In this document: positions 33,705-44,992 of the stretch, piece by piece | How the letters are laid out: every line of letters starts with the position of its first letter | Numbering within the stretch: the first letter of the stretch is position 1 | Assembly (NCBI GenBank): GCA_028023455.1 | Contig: JAQFVV010012397.1 | Location: 372,001-436,000 of the forward strand | Direction: 5' to 3' | Origin: Epiperipatus broadwayi | Taxonomy: Eukaryota > Onychophora > Udeonychophora > Euonychophora > Peripatidae | Length of the DNA stretch: 64,000 nt | Notes under the pieces: model-generated | Database searches by the model: none | Told to the model about the DNA's origin: nothing | Seen by the model: the letters and a program-made list of their open reading frames with translations, nothing else | Position numbers and translations under genes: made by a program

Positions 33705-33860
33705 AATTGCAAGATGGAAAATGACTCCATGATCCATTTGAAGTACAAACCACTTCTGCTGATCCATTTAACTTGAAACCATCATGGCAACTAAAGAGTG
33801 CTCCTTTACTTGTTTTATTTAAAAATGCATTAGAAATCACAGGTAGCTCCCCACATATCA
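33705..33860 (-). CDS. Sushi/CCP exon 5 (short type)
   Basis: A 156 nt symmetric phase-1 exon. Cysteines in ICGELP, LFSCH, VVCTS and FPSCN, tryptophan in SWSHFPSC. The donor is GTAAGT from 33,704 downward. The residue before the first cysteine is Ile (ATA) where most exons have Met, so there is no internal start codon; the Met in other exons is just the residue before C1 and not a translation start. Confidence 0.88.
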
Positions 33861-34017
33861 CTAAAAAATAAATTGGAAAGAATTAATTAATTTCTGCAAA
33901 GAAAACAAAAAAATTAGTTGGGAAGATTATTTATTTTTTACGATTTTAAAGTAATTAACAATTTTCAAGTTTAAATCTAAAGTAAATCAACAATAAAATG
34001 TGATATAAAATACTCAC

Positions 34018-34188
34018 TATCACAAAATGGTAATTTAGGCCAAAGTCCTTCAGAATTACAATAAACTTTTTGGGGACCATTTAATACAAAGCCATCATGA
34101 CAGTGATAAACAGCAATTCCATTTGTACCTTTTGGAATGGAAAAATTAACAAACGAGTTTGCAATGGCAGGTGGTTTGGCACATATTT
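34018..34188 (-). CDS. Sushi/CCP exon 6 (long type)
   Basis: A 171 nt symmetric phase-1 exon. Cysteines in ICAKPP, VYHCH, VYCNS and LPFCD, tryptophan in LWPKLPFC. It carries the IPKGTNGIAVYHC signature of the long exons. The donor is GTGAGT from 34,017 downward and the acceptor TATAG before 34,188. A 157 nt intron separates it from the short-exon triplet. Confidence 0.88.
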
Positions 34189-37100
34189 CTATAATAAAAA
34201 TGTAAAAATTTATTAACAAATTGGGTTTCTAATTATGTATAATAATTTCATTAAATTTTAGATCACACACACTTAATATAAATTTGTATTAGTAATTATA
34301 TATATTATGAGATATAAACATTGAAACACTGATTTAGTATCACATATATATATATATATTATTATATTTAATGTTTTAATTATATTTAATTTAATAAAAA
34401 ATAACACACATTTTCCCCAAAAAAATCATTTATCTATCTTGTTTATGTAGTCATTAAGATTGTTTTACAAATGGTCATTTCTTTCCAACAAAGATTCTTC
34501 ATTATAAACAAATTCATAACTTTTATCAAACATCTTATATATATATATAGATATAATAAATATTTTTGTTTATAAAATTTACTTGGTAAAAAGTATTTAT
34601 TTGATAAGCATAGCATGATTTAGAATCAGAGTATCATATTCATGGCTTAGTTTTAAAAGAGACTGAATTACTAAGCTCTAAAAATAACAATAAATCAAAG
34701 GACATTATGCTCAGGAATTCATAAAAATCTTGAGCACTGAAAGTCATAGTTAGTCCATGATCTACCTCTACAACTGTATCAAATCCAACCTGACCTGCTT
34801 TAAAAATGAGACTATATATTAAAAATTCCCAATAGTGACTTATGATTCAACTGAAGATAGTCTGTTGATTCTAACTTTTTTTTAATAAATAATATACAAA
34901 TATTTAAAGCTTTTTTTTTTCTGAGAGGGAGGGAATTCTGTTTTTAAAATGCCTTAGTCTAAATAAGAATTCTCACTAATTTAGGCAATCTTGAAATGAA
35001 TTACAAACTGGTAAAAATAAAAACAAAAATCTGTTTAATAATTTGAATGAAATTTCTGATATTTACACTGTTGAGTTCATGAGCAATATCCTTTTTTATT
35101 TTAACTTAACCAAATCGTGCTACTTTTTGAATATCCATATATAAAATCATCATTCTTATCATTTTCAGTTATTATTAATTCATAGCTCTTCAAGTTTAAT
35201 CTATTAATCTCATCTATAGATTTTAATTTCTACATTATTCCAGAAAACTTCTTTATCTCATCCCTCATCCAATTATTTCAAAACTTTTTCTAGATCTTTT
35301 ACAATTTCTTGGAATTAAGTTTTACATTTCAATTGCCAATAATATACATTCAGCTCAACTTTATTTCAGTCTCTTAATTATTCCAATGGTGTCAAATATA
35401 AGTTTGTTTTTTCACACAACTATTTCATTTTTGATTTCTATTTGTAAGTTCCAATATATCCAGAAGACTACAATAAGTAAGGATTAAAAAAATATATACA
35501 GGAAAAAAATCCAAATCTTTTCATTTTATCAATTCACAAAAACATGGTTCTAATCAATGAACTAATAACCTTCAATAGAATCTATATTAAAATTTTCTTT
35601 TATAATGTCATTTCTAGGCACTTAATATTTTAGTTTACTTTGTATTTAGGTAACGAGCAATAACACTGTATCAAAAGCCTGATAAGATTATCAAATAAAA
35701 AATTTTACATTGTAAATTATACAGATTTGGGTGTGTTTATTTATTATAAAGGTCCACATGTATATGTAAAATTAAATAGAGCATTTTCCCAACATTATAT
35801 GTAATTTCCAGTTTATTAACTAATTAACAAAATATATTCTGATGGATATTTTTAACATTCTTATACTTGTATTACTAGATTCAGGGATGTATAAAATAGC
35901 ATATTTACTAAGTTTCTAAATAGGTGAAAGTTAATATATTCCAAATGTAAAGACTGTTAAATTTTTTTAGTCCAATATTTATAATAAACTTAAATATAAT
36001 ATTTTTTCCCAACATTATATGTAATTTCCAGTTTATTGACTAATTAAACAATGCTGCTGATATTACAATAATAAAAGGCATTGTAAAAATAAAAAGTATA
36101 ATATTTGATTTAACAAGAACAGAAAACAATATTAAAAGACTAAACAGTTCATAAAACATGATAGAAAGATACCCCCCTATTGTTTCAACTTATAAAAATA
36201 AAAACCATATAATTTAAAACCAGTGCCAAGATAGTTTTTGCCATTAAATAATTGTGCTCATGAAATGTTATTATAAAAAGAAATTATTTATTTTACATTC
36301 ATGCTTATGAGAAGAAAAATTAAATCATTATTTTAACACAATTGTAATTTCAATTTGGATTGTCTGGGCATATATATATAATTTTAAATAAAGATTATAT
36401 ATTTATTATGTAAATATGTACAGACAAATGAATAATTTTTTATTGTGTTAAACTACTCTAGACAATTAGCATATGTTAATCATACATTTAAATGCAAATG
36501 AAGAACAATTAATCATAACTAAACTCGTGTATAAAAAAATCCTGCTAGAATTTTTTTGTATGTGTAATAAAAACCATTGTGTGTAGTAAAGGCTTAAATG
36601 TATAATGAAGAGGCTAATATGTGCATTATGAAGGCTAATTGCACTATGAAGGTACAATCAAATATAATAAACTGTGAAGAAGTTTAATAAGTGTATTATT
36701 CGCATATAACAGAGGCAGCTGATAGTCTGCATAATGATGTTATAGTTATAATGGATCTATGTTCTTAATGTATATATATGTATATTGCAGTTATTTCTAA
36801 AAGTAAATGTGTAGGACTTTCTCAATTAATAGGCACCATAATAGAATTATATTTATCTACAGAGAATATGTAAATAGTGATATACACATGCAGAACTTAT
36901 CTACAGATTGTAGAGATTTCTAATAAAATCTCTTCTCATTTTTTCCTCTTTATTCTACTAGTTATGCTTTTCTTATTTGTTACTGATATTAAATAAATTT
37001 ATTTTGATACAATTAGCTTGTAGTTAGATTTATTTAAAACTCCTTGATATTGCCTGATTGGCATTTCAAAACTTTCAGGACATGGTGCATTTAATATTTT

Positions 37101-39141
37101 AATCTTTTAATATGCATTGGATAATGAAATATATTATCTGTTTTTCACACCTCTGAGATTTTCTTAAAAAATTGAATGAATTAATTAGATTTTTAGAAAT
37201 ATTTATACAATATAATCCATAAGTACATTATTCAATAATAGAAATTTTACATGCTGTTAAAATAATATTTATTTATTGCCAGAGAAAACAATAAATTTAA
37301 TTCACAATTATTAATTGATATATTTTCTTTTGTATTAATTTGTAATGTAGAAGTACAGTATCTATACAATTTAAAACAAGTCTCAGAGTTGTGAAAACCT
37401 AATATTTTGTTCAATGTTTCAGTGGATTTTAAAAATAAAATCTTATAAGATTTAATTTTTTCTTCTATATTATAAACATGATCACAAAATACATAAATGT
37501 GATACTTATTAATTAGCCACTGTACATCGTTTAGTAGTGCAGCTTTTCTGCGAAAACAGATCGATATAACATTACCAGGCCTGCAACTCTATAGAAATAT
37601 TGAATTTATTTTTGTAATCATAGTAAATTATATTACCCAATTTACACAACAAAATTTAAAAATTGACACAAAATTTAAAAATGAAAGCCAACCTTTTTTG
37701 GAAAGTAATTAATCAGAGACTGTGTTTTTTTTGTGTGTGTGTCTATAAAACTTTACGTTTTTCATATAAAATAATAGTAAATTTTTTTACTTTTTTGGAC
37801 AGTAATTAATCGGAGACTGTGTTTTTTTTTGTGTGTGTCTATAAAAGTAGTTTACATTATTTACGTTTTTAATAGAAAATAATAATAAATGAGAGACCTT
37901 CTTTTTTTACACTAATCCCCCCCCCCCTTGAGGTTTTTTTAAAAAAAATAACTCATCACAGACTTCTGGGTGGTTTTCCGTTATTGACCGACCTTTTTTT
38001 TCAAACAATTAATGCCCACAAACCTGTTGTTGTTTATGCCGGCTTATTCACCCATCCCCTCCCACTCCAAGTTGACATGCTTCTTGTAAGACTTAATTAA
38101 AGCTTTACATAAAATTTAAAAAGTAAAAAAAAAATTATTATTAACGACATTTTAGCTTCTACATGTCTCTTAACAAACTGCTTTTCAATAACAATTTCGG
38201 TTAATAACAAGTTCAATAAGACACGGTTCACCTGCAACCATGTGAATAGCACACAAACTGGCAGGTTCAGTTGCTGGCACTCATATCTTTACCACATGCT
38301 CATTGATGGGCATGTGGTAGGATGTTTTGGACTTGCAAAAAGCCAACAGTGTCTAGTTCTGTGTTGGGCAAGTCCCCACAGTTGGAAAATTCTGCTGTTG
38401 TCTTCAGCTATTTTATATTTTCTCTCAAATGTCTCATGTCAAAAATGTGACTTTTTTGTGAACAGCTGAAAGCATGATGGGGCTTAGCCTTTTCGAATTG
38501 ATCGATGCTTCTATACTCTGTAAGGAAAAATTCCGATAGGCTGATAATTAGGAGAAGGTAATACTACATCAGTTGGAGGGTAGGATGATTCATTTGGAAG
38601 CACATTTCAACAATTATACAACATCGAAGTCAAAACACCCTCATATTAAATGCCACCAAGTGACATACAGTGGCTAATTAATAAGTACCATAAATTCTAT
38701 ATAAAATATAAAAAGTAAATTTTATAGAAGAATGTCTGATAATAAAAGATTAAATTAATAATAATAATAATAATATATGTTGTTTAGTTATAAATATGAT
38801 ACAAGCTAACACAACCATATTTGCACTTTATAATAAAAATTAATAAACACATAGATAAAATATACAACATTCCTCACTGCTTTAAAGTAATATATTTCCA
38901 GTGTGGTGCAATATTAACTGTTGAAAATTATTATTTATCATAATGGAAAAACATCTTTATACTGAAGATATCTTTTGTTGAAATTTATTGTTAAACTGTA
39001 ATAAAATCAATTCAAAAATATAATTTTTGATATTTTAAAAATTATTAAATATTTATAAGTTTACTCTGTGTAAAGTAAAATACTAATTTAGGTGCTACCC
39101 AATTTGATTATTATACACAAACATATATAAGTAAAACTTAC
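34189..39141. other. Intron of about 5 kb, AT-rich, with tandem and inverted repeats
   Basis: No coding exon or transposon protein found. A tandem duplication of about 100 bp lies at 37,695-37,900 (AGTAATTAATCAGAGACTGTG at 37,702, repeated near 37,801 with one change), followed by a run of ten C at about 37,918-37,927. At 38,298-38,323 CCACATGC and GCATGTGG form a perfect 8 bp stem. Two near-copies of an AACATTATATGTAATTTCCAG block occur near 35,792 and 36,010. Confidence 0.5.
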
Positions 39142-39312
39142 TATTACAAGAAGGCAATGCAGTCCATAATCTATCTAAGGTGCAAAAAACTTCTGCAGGT
39201 CCAATTAATGAAAAACCTTCATAACACTGGAAAGTAATCATTCCATTTGTATCATTTGGGATGGAAAAATTATGATGTGAATTGAGAACAACAGGAGATT
39301 CTTTACACATCA
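39142..39312 (-). CDS. Sushi/CCP exon 7 (long type)
   Basis: A 171 nt symmetric phase-1 exon. Cysteines in MCKESP, TFQCY, VFCTL and LPSCN, tryptophan in LWTALPSC. The donor is GTAAGT from 39,141 downward. It pairs with exon 8 across a 154 nt intron, the same pair layout as exons 1/2 and 9/10. It has IPNDTNGMITF where others have IPKGTNGIAVY, making it one of the more diverged members. Confidence 0.87.
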
Positions 39313-39466
39313 CTAAAACAAATTATCAACTGAATAAAAATTGCATATCTATCAACTAAGACATTAAGTATCGAACATTCTAAATATAAAAGACAATTTT
39401 TGATAATGATCATGATTTTCAAATATAAAAACACAAGACTAAATAGAAGATTAAAAATGTACTAAC

Positions 39467-39637
39467 AATCACAATGAGGCAAATCAGACCACAAGCCATT
39501 TGAAAGGCAGCGAACTTCCTCATTACCAATTAATATAAAGCCATTATGGCAGTGATAAGTAGCAATTCCATTTGTTCCTCTTGTAATCAAAAAATCATGA
39601 TATGAATTGGCAATCTGAGGAGGTTTACTGCACATCA
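39467..39637 (-). CDS. Sushi/CCP exon 8 (long type)
   Basis: A 171 nt symmetric phase-1 exon. Cysteines in MCSKPP, TYHCH, VRCLS and LPHCD, tryptophan in LWSDLPHC. The acceptor is a long T-run ending TTTAG. The donor GTTAGT (from 39,466 downward) is weaker than the GTAAGT used by most others in the array. The region between C1 and C2 reads ITRGTNGIATYHC. Confidence 0.86.
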
Positions 39638-40196
39638 CTAAAAAAAAAAAAAAATCATTCATTATAAAAAAAATAATGATTATTTTAAACATACAAAAAT
39701 ATCAAAATAAATAATTATAAAGTAATGTAAATATAGAAAATTTGACATAATTAGGATATAAATAATTACAGTACAAAATATCTTTCATTAAAATAATTCA
39801 ATCTTAAGATCAAATAAGTTCAATCTAATAATAGTCAAATTTACAAAAACTCATTTCAGATTATGTTTCAGTGATGCCCAAATACATTATCCTCAGGAAA
39901 TAATTCTAAACTCAGTGTATAAATGCCAATCACTCTATGCTTAAAAAGATACAAATCAAAAGTAAACTCTTGTATATAATAATTATAATGTGAGTTTGGT
40001 TTTTGACTGTCTATGATTCACAGTAAATTAGATGAACTCTACACATGGAGAAAGCTTTAATGAATCCTTTCACTTAGCTTATCAAAAGAGTTTTATTTAA
40101 AGATTTAAGAAACATTATTTATTTAGAATGTGGAAGTGTTTAATATTTCTTATGATCTTTTAAATGAAAATGATTAGTTGTCATATTATTGCTTTT
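39638..40196. other. AT-rich intronic DNA, nothing recognised
   Basis: No feature found. The last ~15 bp (about 40,184-40,196) match positions 7-18 of the window, marking the second copy of the segmental duplication just left of the piggyBac relic. Confidence 0.5.
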
Positions 40197-40547
40197 TTAA
40201 AAAATTTCGGTACTCATCTTATAGCTAAAGACGCCGTTTAGCTGTTTCCGTGGCTGACACGTTCAAACCAGCGTTTTACTATATCCCCTTGAGACCGAAA
40301 ACCGCTTTTTTCCGCATTAAAAAAAGTTTGCAATTTTGACCGCAATAGCGTGCAAACTGTATACGTCCCAGTTACGGATTTTTTTTTCTCTCCGCCATTT
40401 TTCTATCTTTTTGTATATCTAAAAATTTTTTCTGTGCGATGAAAATTAGATTTTTTATAGCAATTTTTGTAAAGTACGTTATTAAAATTTTATAATTTTT
40501 TTTATCTTTCTAGATTTTATCAATGTATAAACAAAATAACCGCACAA

Positions 40548-41010
40548 ATGGCTTCTTTCGCCACTGAACATAATTTTGATTGATTCTGACGAAGACTTTT
40601 TTGTTTGTGTTTGATTCTGAGGTTTCGTCATATTTCACCATTAGCCGTGAGTATTCAATTCCTGATCTATTTTATTTATTTTTTATACAAAATTATATAT
40701 TTGCAGATGATCTATTTCATTTATTTTTTATACAAAATTATATATTTCCACTGAAAGCAATAGGTATGTTTCAGAGTGGAAGGCATTACCGAAGTAGGTT
40801 GGTCTGTCACCCACTGAGTTGAATGCATTTTTTGGTATGATTATTCATGTTTGTACTATATCACGCATACCAAAACTAAAATTTATTTGGTCTAAAAATG
40901 AATATTTGCACCAACCGGTACTTGCTAACTTGCTAGAGTTATAACCCGAGATCGATTTTTTGGTATTCTAAATAATTTACAATGCCTCCCAATGCTGAAT
41001 CAAGTCATCA
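40548..41010 (+). pseudogene. piggyBac transposase remnant
   Basis: An ATG at 40,548 starts MASFATEHNFD, followed in another frame by DSDEDFFV, the acidic Ser/Asp N-terminus usual in this family. At 40,816-40,943 the frame ELNAFFGMIIHVCTISRIPK then LKFIWSKNEYLHQPVLANLL matches the start of the DDE_Tnp_1_7 domain. A frame change then gives LARVITRDRFFGILNNLQCL, matching the conserved RxRF..I...L block. Stops, frameshifts and a tandem duplication show that it is dead. The catalytic Asp residues downstream are not recognisable. Confidence 0.8.
40663..40752. repeat. 45-bp tandem duplication in the piggyBac relic
   Basis: A unit beginning TGATCTATTT at 40,663 repeats at 40,708 with one or two changes. 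Confidence 0.85.
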
Positions 41011-41080
41011 TCATCATCTCCCACTGATATATAATAATTGATTGTAATTCCTTTGGGTTATTTATTTTATTTTATTTACT

Positions 41081-41449
41081 GTTTTTATTCATTTCATTGT
41101 AGATAAGTTTTTAATTACTTTGAAACATACTTTGCTATTATGGTCTCCTGTGAAATAATGCATAATTTAGCTCACCCTCATGATATTTCAATAATATAGT
41201 AATTATTTTTTACACCCATAACTTAGAATTTACTATGTTTTTATTCATTTTATTTCAGAAACAAATTTTTAATTTATTTCATCACATACTATGTTTTTAT
41301 TCATTTTATTGTAGATAAGTTTTTAATTACTTTGAAGCATACTTTGCTATTATGGTCTCCTATGAAATAATGCATAATTTAGCTCGCCCTTTCTCCCATG
41401 ATATTCCAATAATATAGTAAGTATTTTTTACCCCCATAACTTACACTTT
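41081..41449. repeat. 212-bp-period duplication in the piggyBac relic
   Basis: GTTTTTATTCATTTCATTGT at 41,081 recurs at 41,293, and similarity continues for about 150 bp through TATGGTCTCCTGTGAAATAA and the CCCATAACTTA string. Confidence 0.85.
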
Positions 41450-42852
41450 ACTAAAGTTATTACTGTTATTTTTTTTTTGAGCCACACTAAAACCTTGCAT
41501 TTCTAATAGATATCCCGCATAGAGGGCCTAGAAAAACAACTGCTTGCAAAAATTGAACATATAGGCTGGTTAGTAAAAAAGCGAAACTGAAATTGTCACC
41601 TTTTGCCACATTACTCCAACAAACTGTAACTCAGGTAGGTCATGTTATATATTTTTTTTCTGCATTTTATGACGAATGTGATGACGCTGTCTATGAAATT
41701 GTAATTTTAGGTTATACATTTCAAAATTGAGAGTTTGTGAACCAATATAAAAATAAAAATTTTTTAAATGTGAAAAATATCCTTTTTTTTTATTATTTTT
41801 TTGTGGTAATGACTACTTTATCAGCTTTATTACATTCTTTCATATTTGCACTTTATAAAAATGTATATATATTTTTTTTATTTATTGTAATAAATTAGAC
41901 ATTTCATTTAAAATTGTATGTCCTGTAATTTTTTCTGGGAATTCAAAATGGCCGTTCAGGCCTCTAAGGGATATAATACAACCTTTTTGTTGTGCTACAG
42001 AATGCAGGCCGCTATGTCGCGTCGCAGCACAGCATGTATGTTGCATGGAAGCAAATATATTTCCCAAATTCGCACAGTTTATAAAACAGTTACGACTTGA
42101 TGAAAGAGTGTGTACTTGAATTGTATGGAAATGTAGTTTTATTTGTTTTTTTTTTTAATTTTAAAGGATTAAAATGTTCAGATTTTGTAAAGTAATAATT
42201 CTAAGACTTTCTAAAACATACTGTATTTAAGTTTTAATTGTGAAAACGTTAAAGATCTATGTTTTTAGTGAGTTGCAATTCGGTAATGTGTCAAGTAACA
42301 TACTATTCGTAACATTCCAAGAGATAAATAATATGGCGCAGGAAATCACACATGTTGTTAGATTCAGTGCTTTACCAACAACAGAATATAATACTGTGTC
42401 CTATTTGCAAGCTTTATGACTTTATATATTACTAAAAGTAACACTAACAACTGTTACTTTTTATTTGAATTAAAAAATAGTCGTAATATATGTTTATCTG
42501 TTAATAATAAAAAAAAAAAAAGTAAAACGAAGACTAAGAAAATAAAAAATAGACTAAGAAATTTTAATTTTTATTACGATTATTATTTTTTAAACAACAA
42601 CAAATAAAAAAGTCGTAACACAAGTAAAAAAAATATACGATAGAAAATTTATTTTTCTAATAAAGAAACATAAAAAAGACGTATCACATAGTAATTTGTT
42701 TATTTTATTTTATATTTATTATTATCATTTAAATTGTATACATTAATAAAAAATAATATTTAAAAAAGATAATTTTGTTTGTTTTTATTTTCGCATTACA
42801 AAAAAGCACAGAAAAATTATTAAAATCAACAGCCCGTGAATAATCATATTTT

Positions 42853-44430
42853 ATGATGTGATGTATTATGGCTTCTCCTTAAACGAAGTCAAGAATATCT
42901 CAGCAATTATGCCCAGATAAACCTGTTAGCCACTTTATTTTACATTCCCCACTCTAAATTTACACATAATCTGCTCTATCCCATTTCCACAACATAATCT
43001 TTATATCTAAATCCCCCTTATCTTTTCCCAAACCCAGCATAAAAAACAATAATTCACCTTCTGTATAATCACTTTTTTCATATTTATTTTCCCACAACTT
43101 CATTATATGTACTCTTTCTGTTTTCAAACATTTACATTCAATTAACAAATGCTTAATATTTTCTATTCCTTCCTTACATAATTTACAAAATAAATCACCC
43201 ATATTTTTCCATTTACATGTATATTCTTTTATAGCTAAAGATCCCGTTCGGGCCTTAAACAATAAACTACTTTCCTTACTATTATCATACATTAACTCAC
43301 ACCTAATATTCTGTTTATTTCTATATATATTTAAACTCTTTTTACTCTCCATACTATTTCTCTATCTCTCTAACTCCCTAGTCTTTATTAATAAATTTAT
43401 TCTTTTATCCCATTCCTTACTACTATAACACTCAATAATCATCTTAACACAATTATCCCATCTTTTATACAAATATACTGATATAAATTTTTTATCCAAA
43501 TCTTTTGCATACCGCATTACCTTTCTCACCCATCTTGTTACCTGCCCTTTACTCATAACCCAATTAAATACTACTTTAGCTATTCTTTTATTATCCATAA
43601 ACTGCAATCTACCAAACATGTTCATTTTACTTTTTGCATCTCTCATATGAAAACTTGACCATCCCATTTCTCCTTGAATTGCCTCCCTTGCTGTCCATAC
43701 TTCTGCATCTAATGCATGTCTTCCTACTTCCCTTTGAGCTTTTTCTAAGTAATCTAATATTTTTTTACTAACATATAATGCATCATTACCATATGTTAAC
43801 CCTGCTACTGCAACCCCTTTCCATATAATTCTAGCTACATCATATTTATTATATGAAAACACTGTTAATTTTTCTATCAATCCCTTTCTTTTCTTTGCTT
43901 CATTTATCAATTTTTTCTCCCATTCATCCAAATAATTTTTCTGATTACTTAAAATAATTCCCAAATAACTATATCTATTCACCACACTTAATATCTCCCA
44001 ATAAAAATTCTACATCTTCTCTATCCCCAGTATTAACCACCATTATATTTGATTTTTCTTCACTAAATTTAATCCCCATCTCTTTACCACCCTTGCACAT
44101 GTCCTCAACATAACTTCCATATCTTCTCTTTTTTCTGCACACAAAAAAATATCATCCGCAAAAAAAAGACCTGACAAAATATATACTCCCTTACTACCTA
44201 TTAACGGTATCTCTATCCCTCTTCCTAATCTTTCTATTGCTCTTTCCATTTCACTCAAATACAACACAAACAAAATAAGTGAGATAGGGCATCCTATTCT
44301 CTAATTGATATATATAATAATTATTTTCATATAATTTCTTAATAATATATAATTAATAATAATAATAATATATAATTATTTTCATATAATTTCTTAATAA
44401 TATAATATAATATAATTTCTTAATAATATA
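42853..44430 (-). mobile_element. LINE copy E, 5'-truncated, nested in piggyBac relic
   Basis: The same family as copies A-D: tail TGATGTGATG at 42,854-42,864, C-terminal zinc knuckle at 42,960-43,352 (CKLCKEGIENIKHLLIEC), thumb region at 43,362-43,985 and palm with FADDIFLCAEKREDMEV at 44,043-44,273. The open frames are longer than in copy A. At its 5' end the sequence has lost a segment and shows tandem copies of a TATAATTATTTTCATATAAT unit up to about 44,430. Its position inside the piggyBac relic makes it younger than that insertion. Confidence 0.9.
42960..44273 (-). pseudogene. LINE copy E ORF2, RT palm to C-terminus
   Basis: Three open pieces. 44,043-44,273 has the RT palm with the catalytic FADD motif. 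43,362-43,985 carries MVNRYSYLGIILSNQKNYLD, VAVAGLTYGNDALYVSKKIL, FISVYLYKRW and related blocks. 42,960-43,352 holds the Cys-x2-Cys-x8-His-x4-Cys motif. The breaks near 43,357 and 44,000-44,040 are stops or small indels. The N-terminal RT, endonuclease and ORF1 are missing because of 5' truncation. Confidence 0.88.
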
Positions 44431-44992
44431 GTTTTAGCATGAAAACGGCGCCATCCAACGGTATCTTTAGCTATAAGACAAGCACCAAAATTTCAATGCT
44501 GTTTTATAGTGTATATGAATTTAAAAACCACATTCAAATACAACAAAGCTAATAATTTCTTTTCAAAAGATTCTTACTTTAAAAATATTATATATATATA
44601 TATATATATTAAATAAGAAAATAAAATATTTTCAAAACCTTTAAAATAAAAGTTATTGCAAAGCTTCCATGAATGATTTAGTATTAGATAATAATTCAAC
44701 TTTATAATAATCAAAAAAAAAAAAGCTTAACATTCAAATATTGAAGAATAATAATATTCAAATAATCATGATTAAATACTGTTGATGACAGTTCATATTT
44801 TTAATAATTTATTTAAAAACTTTGATTTAATTTGTAATAAAAATCGTTTAAAAAATAACTTTACAAGTAAAATAATTATGCAAGGATTATATGGATTATA
44901 AAAATAAAAATTTAGATTATGTAAAATCTAATTTTGTGACTAAAAATGTAGTTTTATTATAATAAATTCTATATAAAATATGAATATTGTAA

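Larger units (their letters stand above)
40201..44492 (+). mobile_element. piggyBac-type DNA transposon relic
   Basis: Terminal inverted repeats of roughly 35 bp: the left end contains TTTCGGTACTCATCTTATAG then CTAAAGA, and the right end, inverted, contains TTTTGGTGCTTGTCTTATAG then CTAAAGA. The left end abuts TTAA (40,197-40,200), the piggyBac target; the right flank reads TCAA, a one-base change. Inside are pieces of a piggyBac transposase on the plus strand. The paralogous, uninterrupted site at about positions 7-45 retains TTAA. The relic is about 4.3 kb, of which about 1.6 kb is a nested LINE (copy E). Confidence 0.78.

Noticed and set aside
33230-33861. CRISPR-like array from regularly spaced similar blocks
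   Set aside because: The ~225 bp spacing and similarity come from three tandem sushi exons with splice sites.
38242-38469. 75-codon plus-strand open frame with several Cys and Trp
   Set aside because: Includes the CCACATGC/GCATGTGG stem; no domain recognised, no splice context matching the sushi gene and no paralogue in the window.
41882-42100. Overlapping frames on both strands in the piggyBac relic
   Set aside because: I looked for the cysteine-rich C-terminal finger of piggyBac transposases here and could not place the Cys pattern convincingly.
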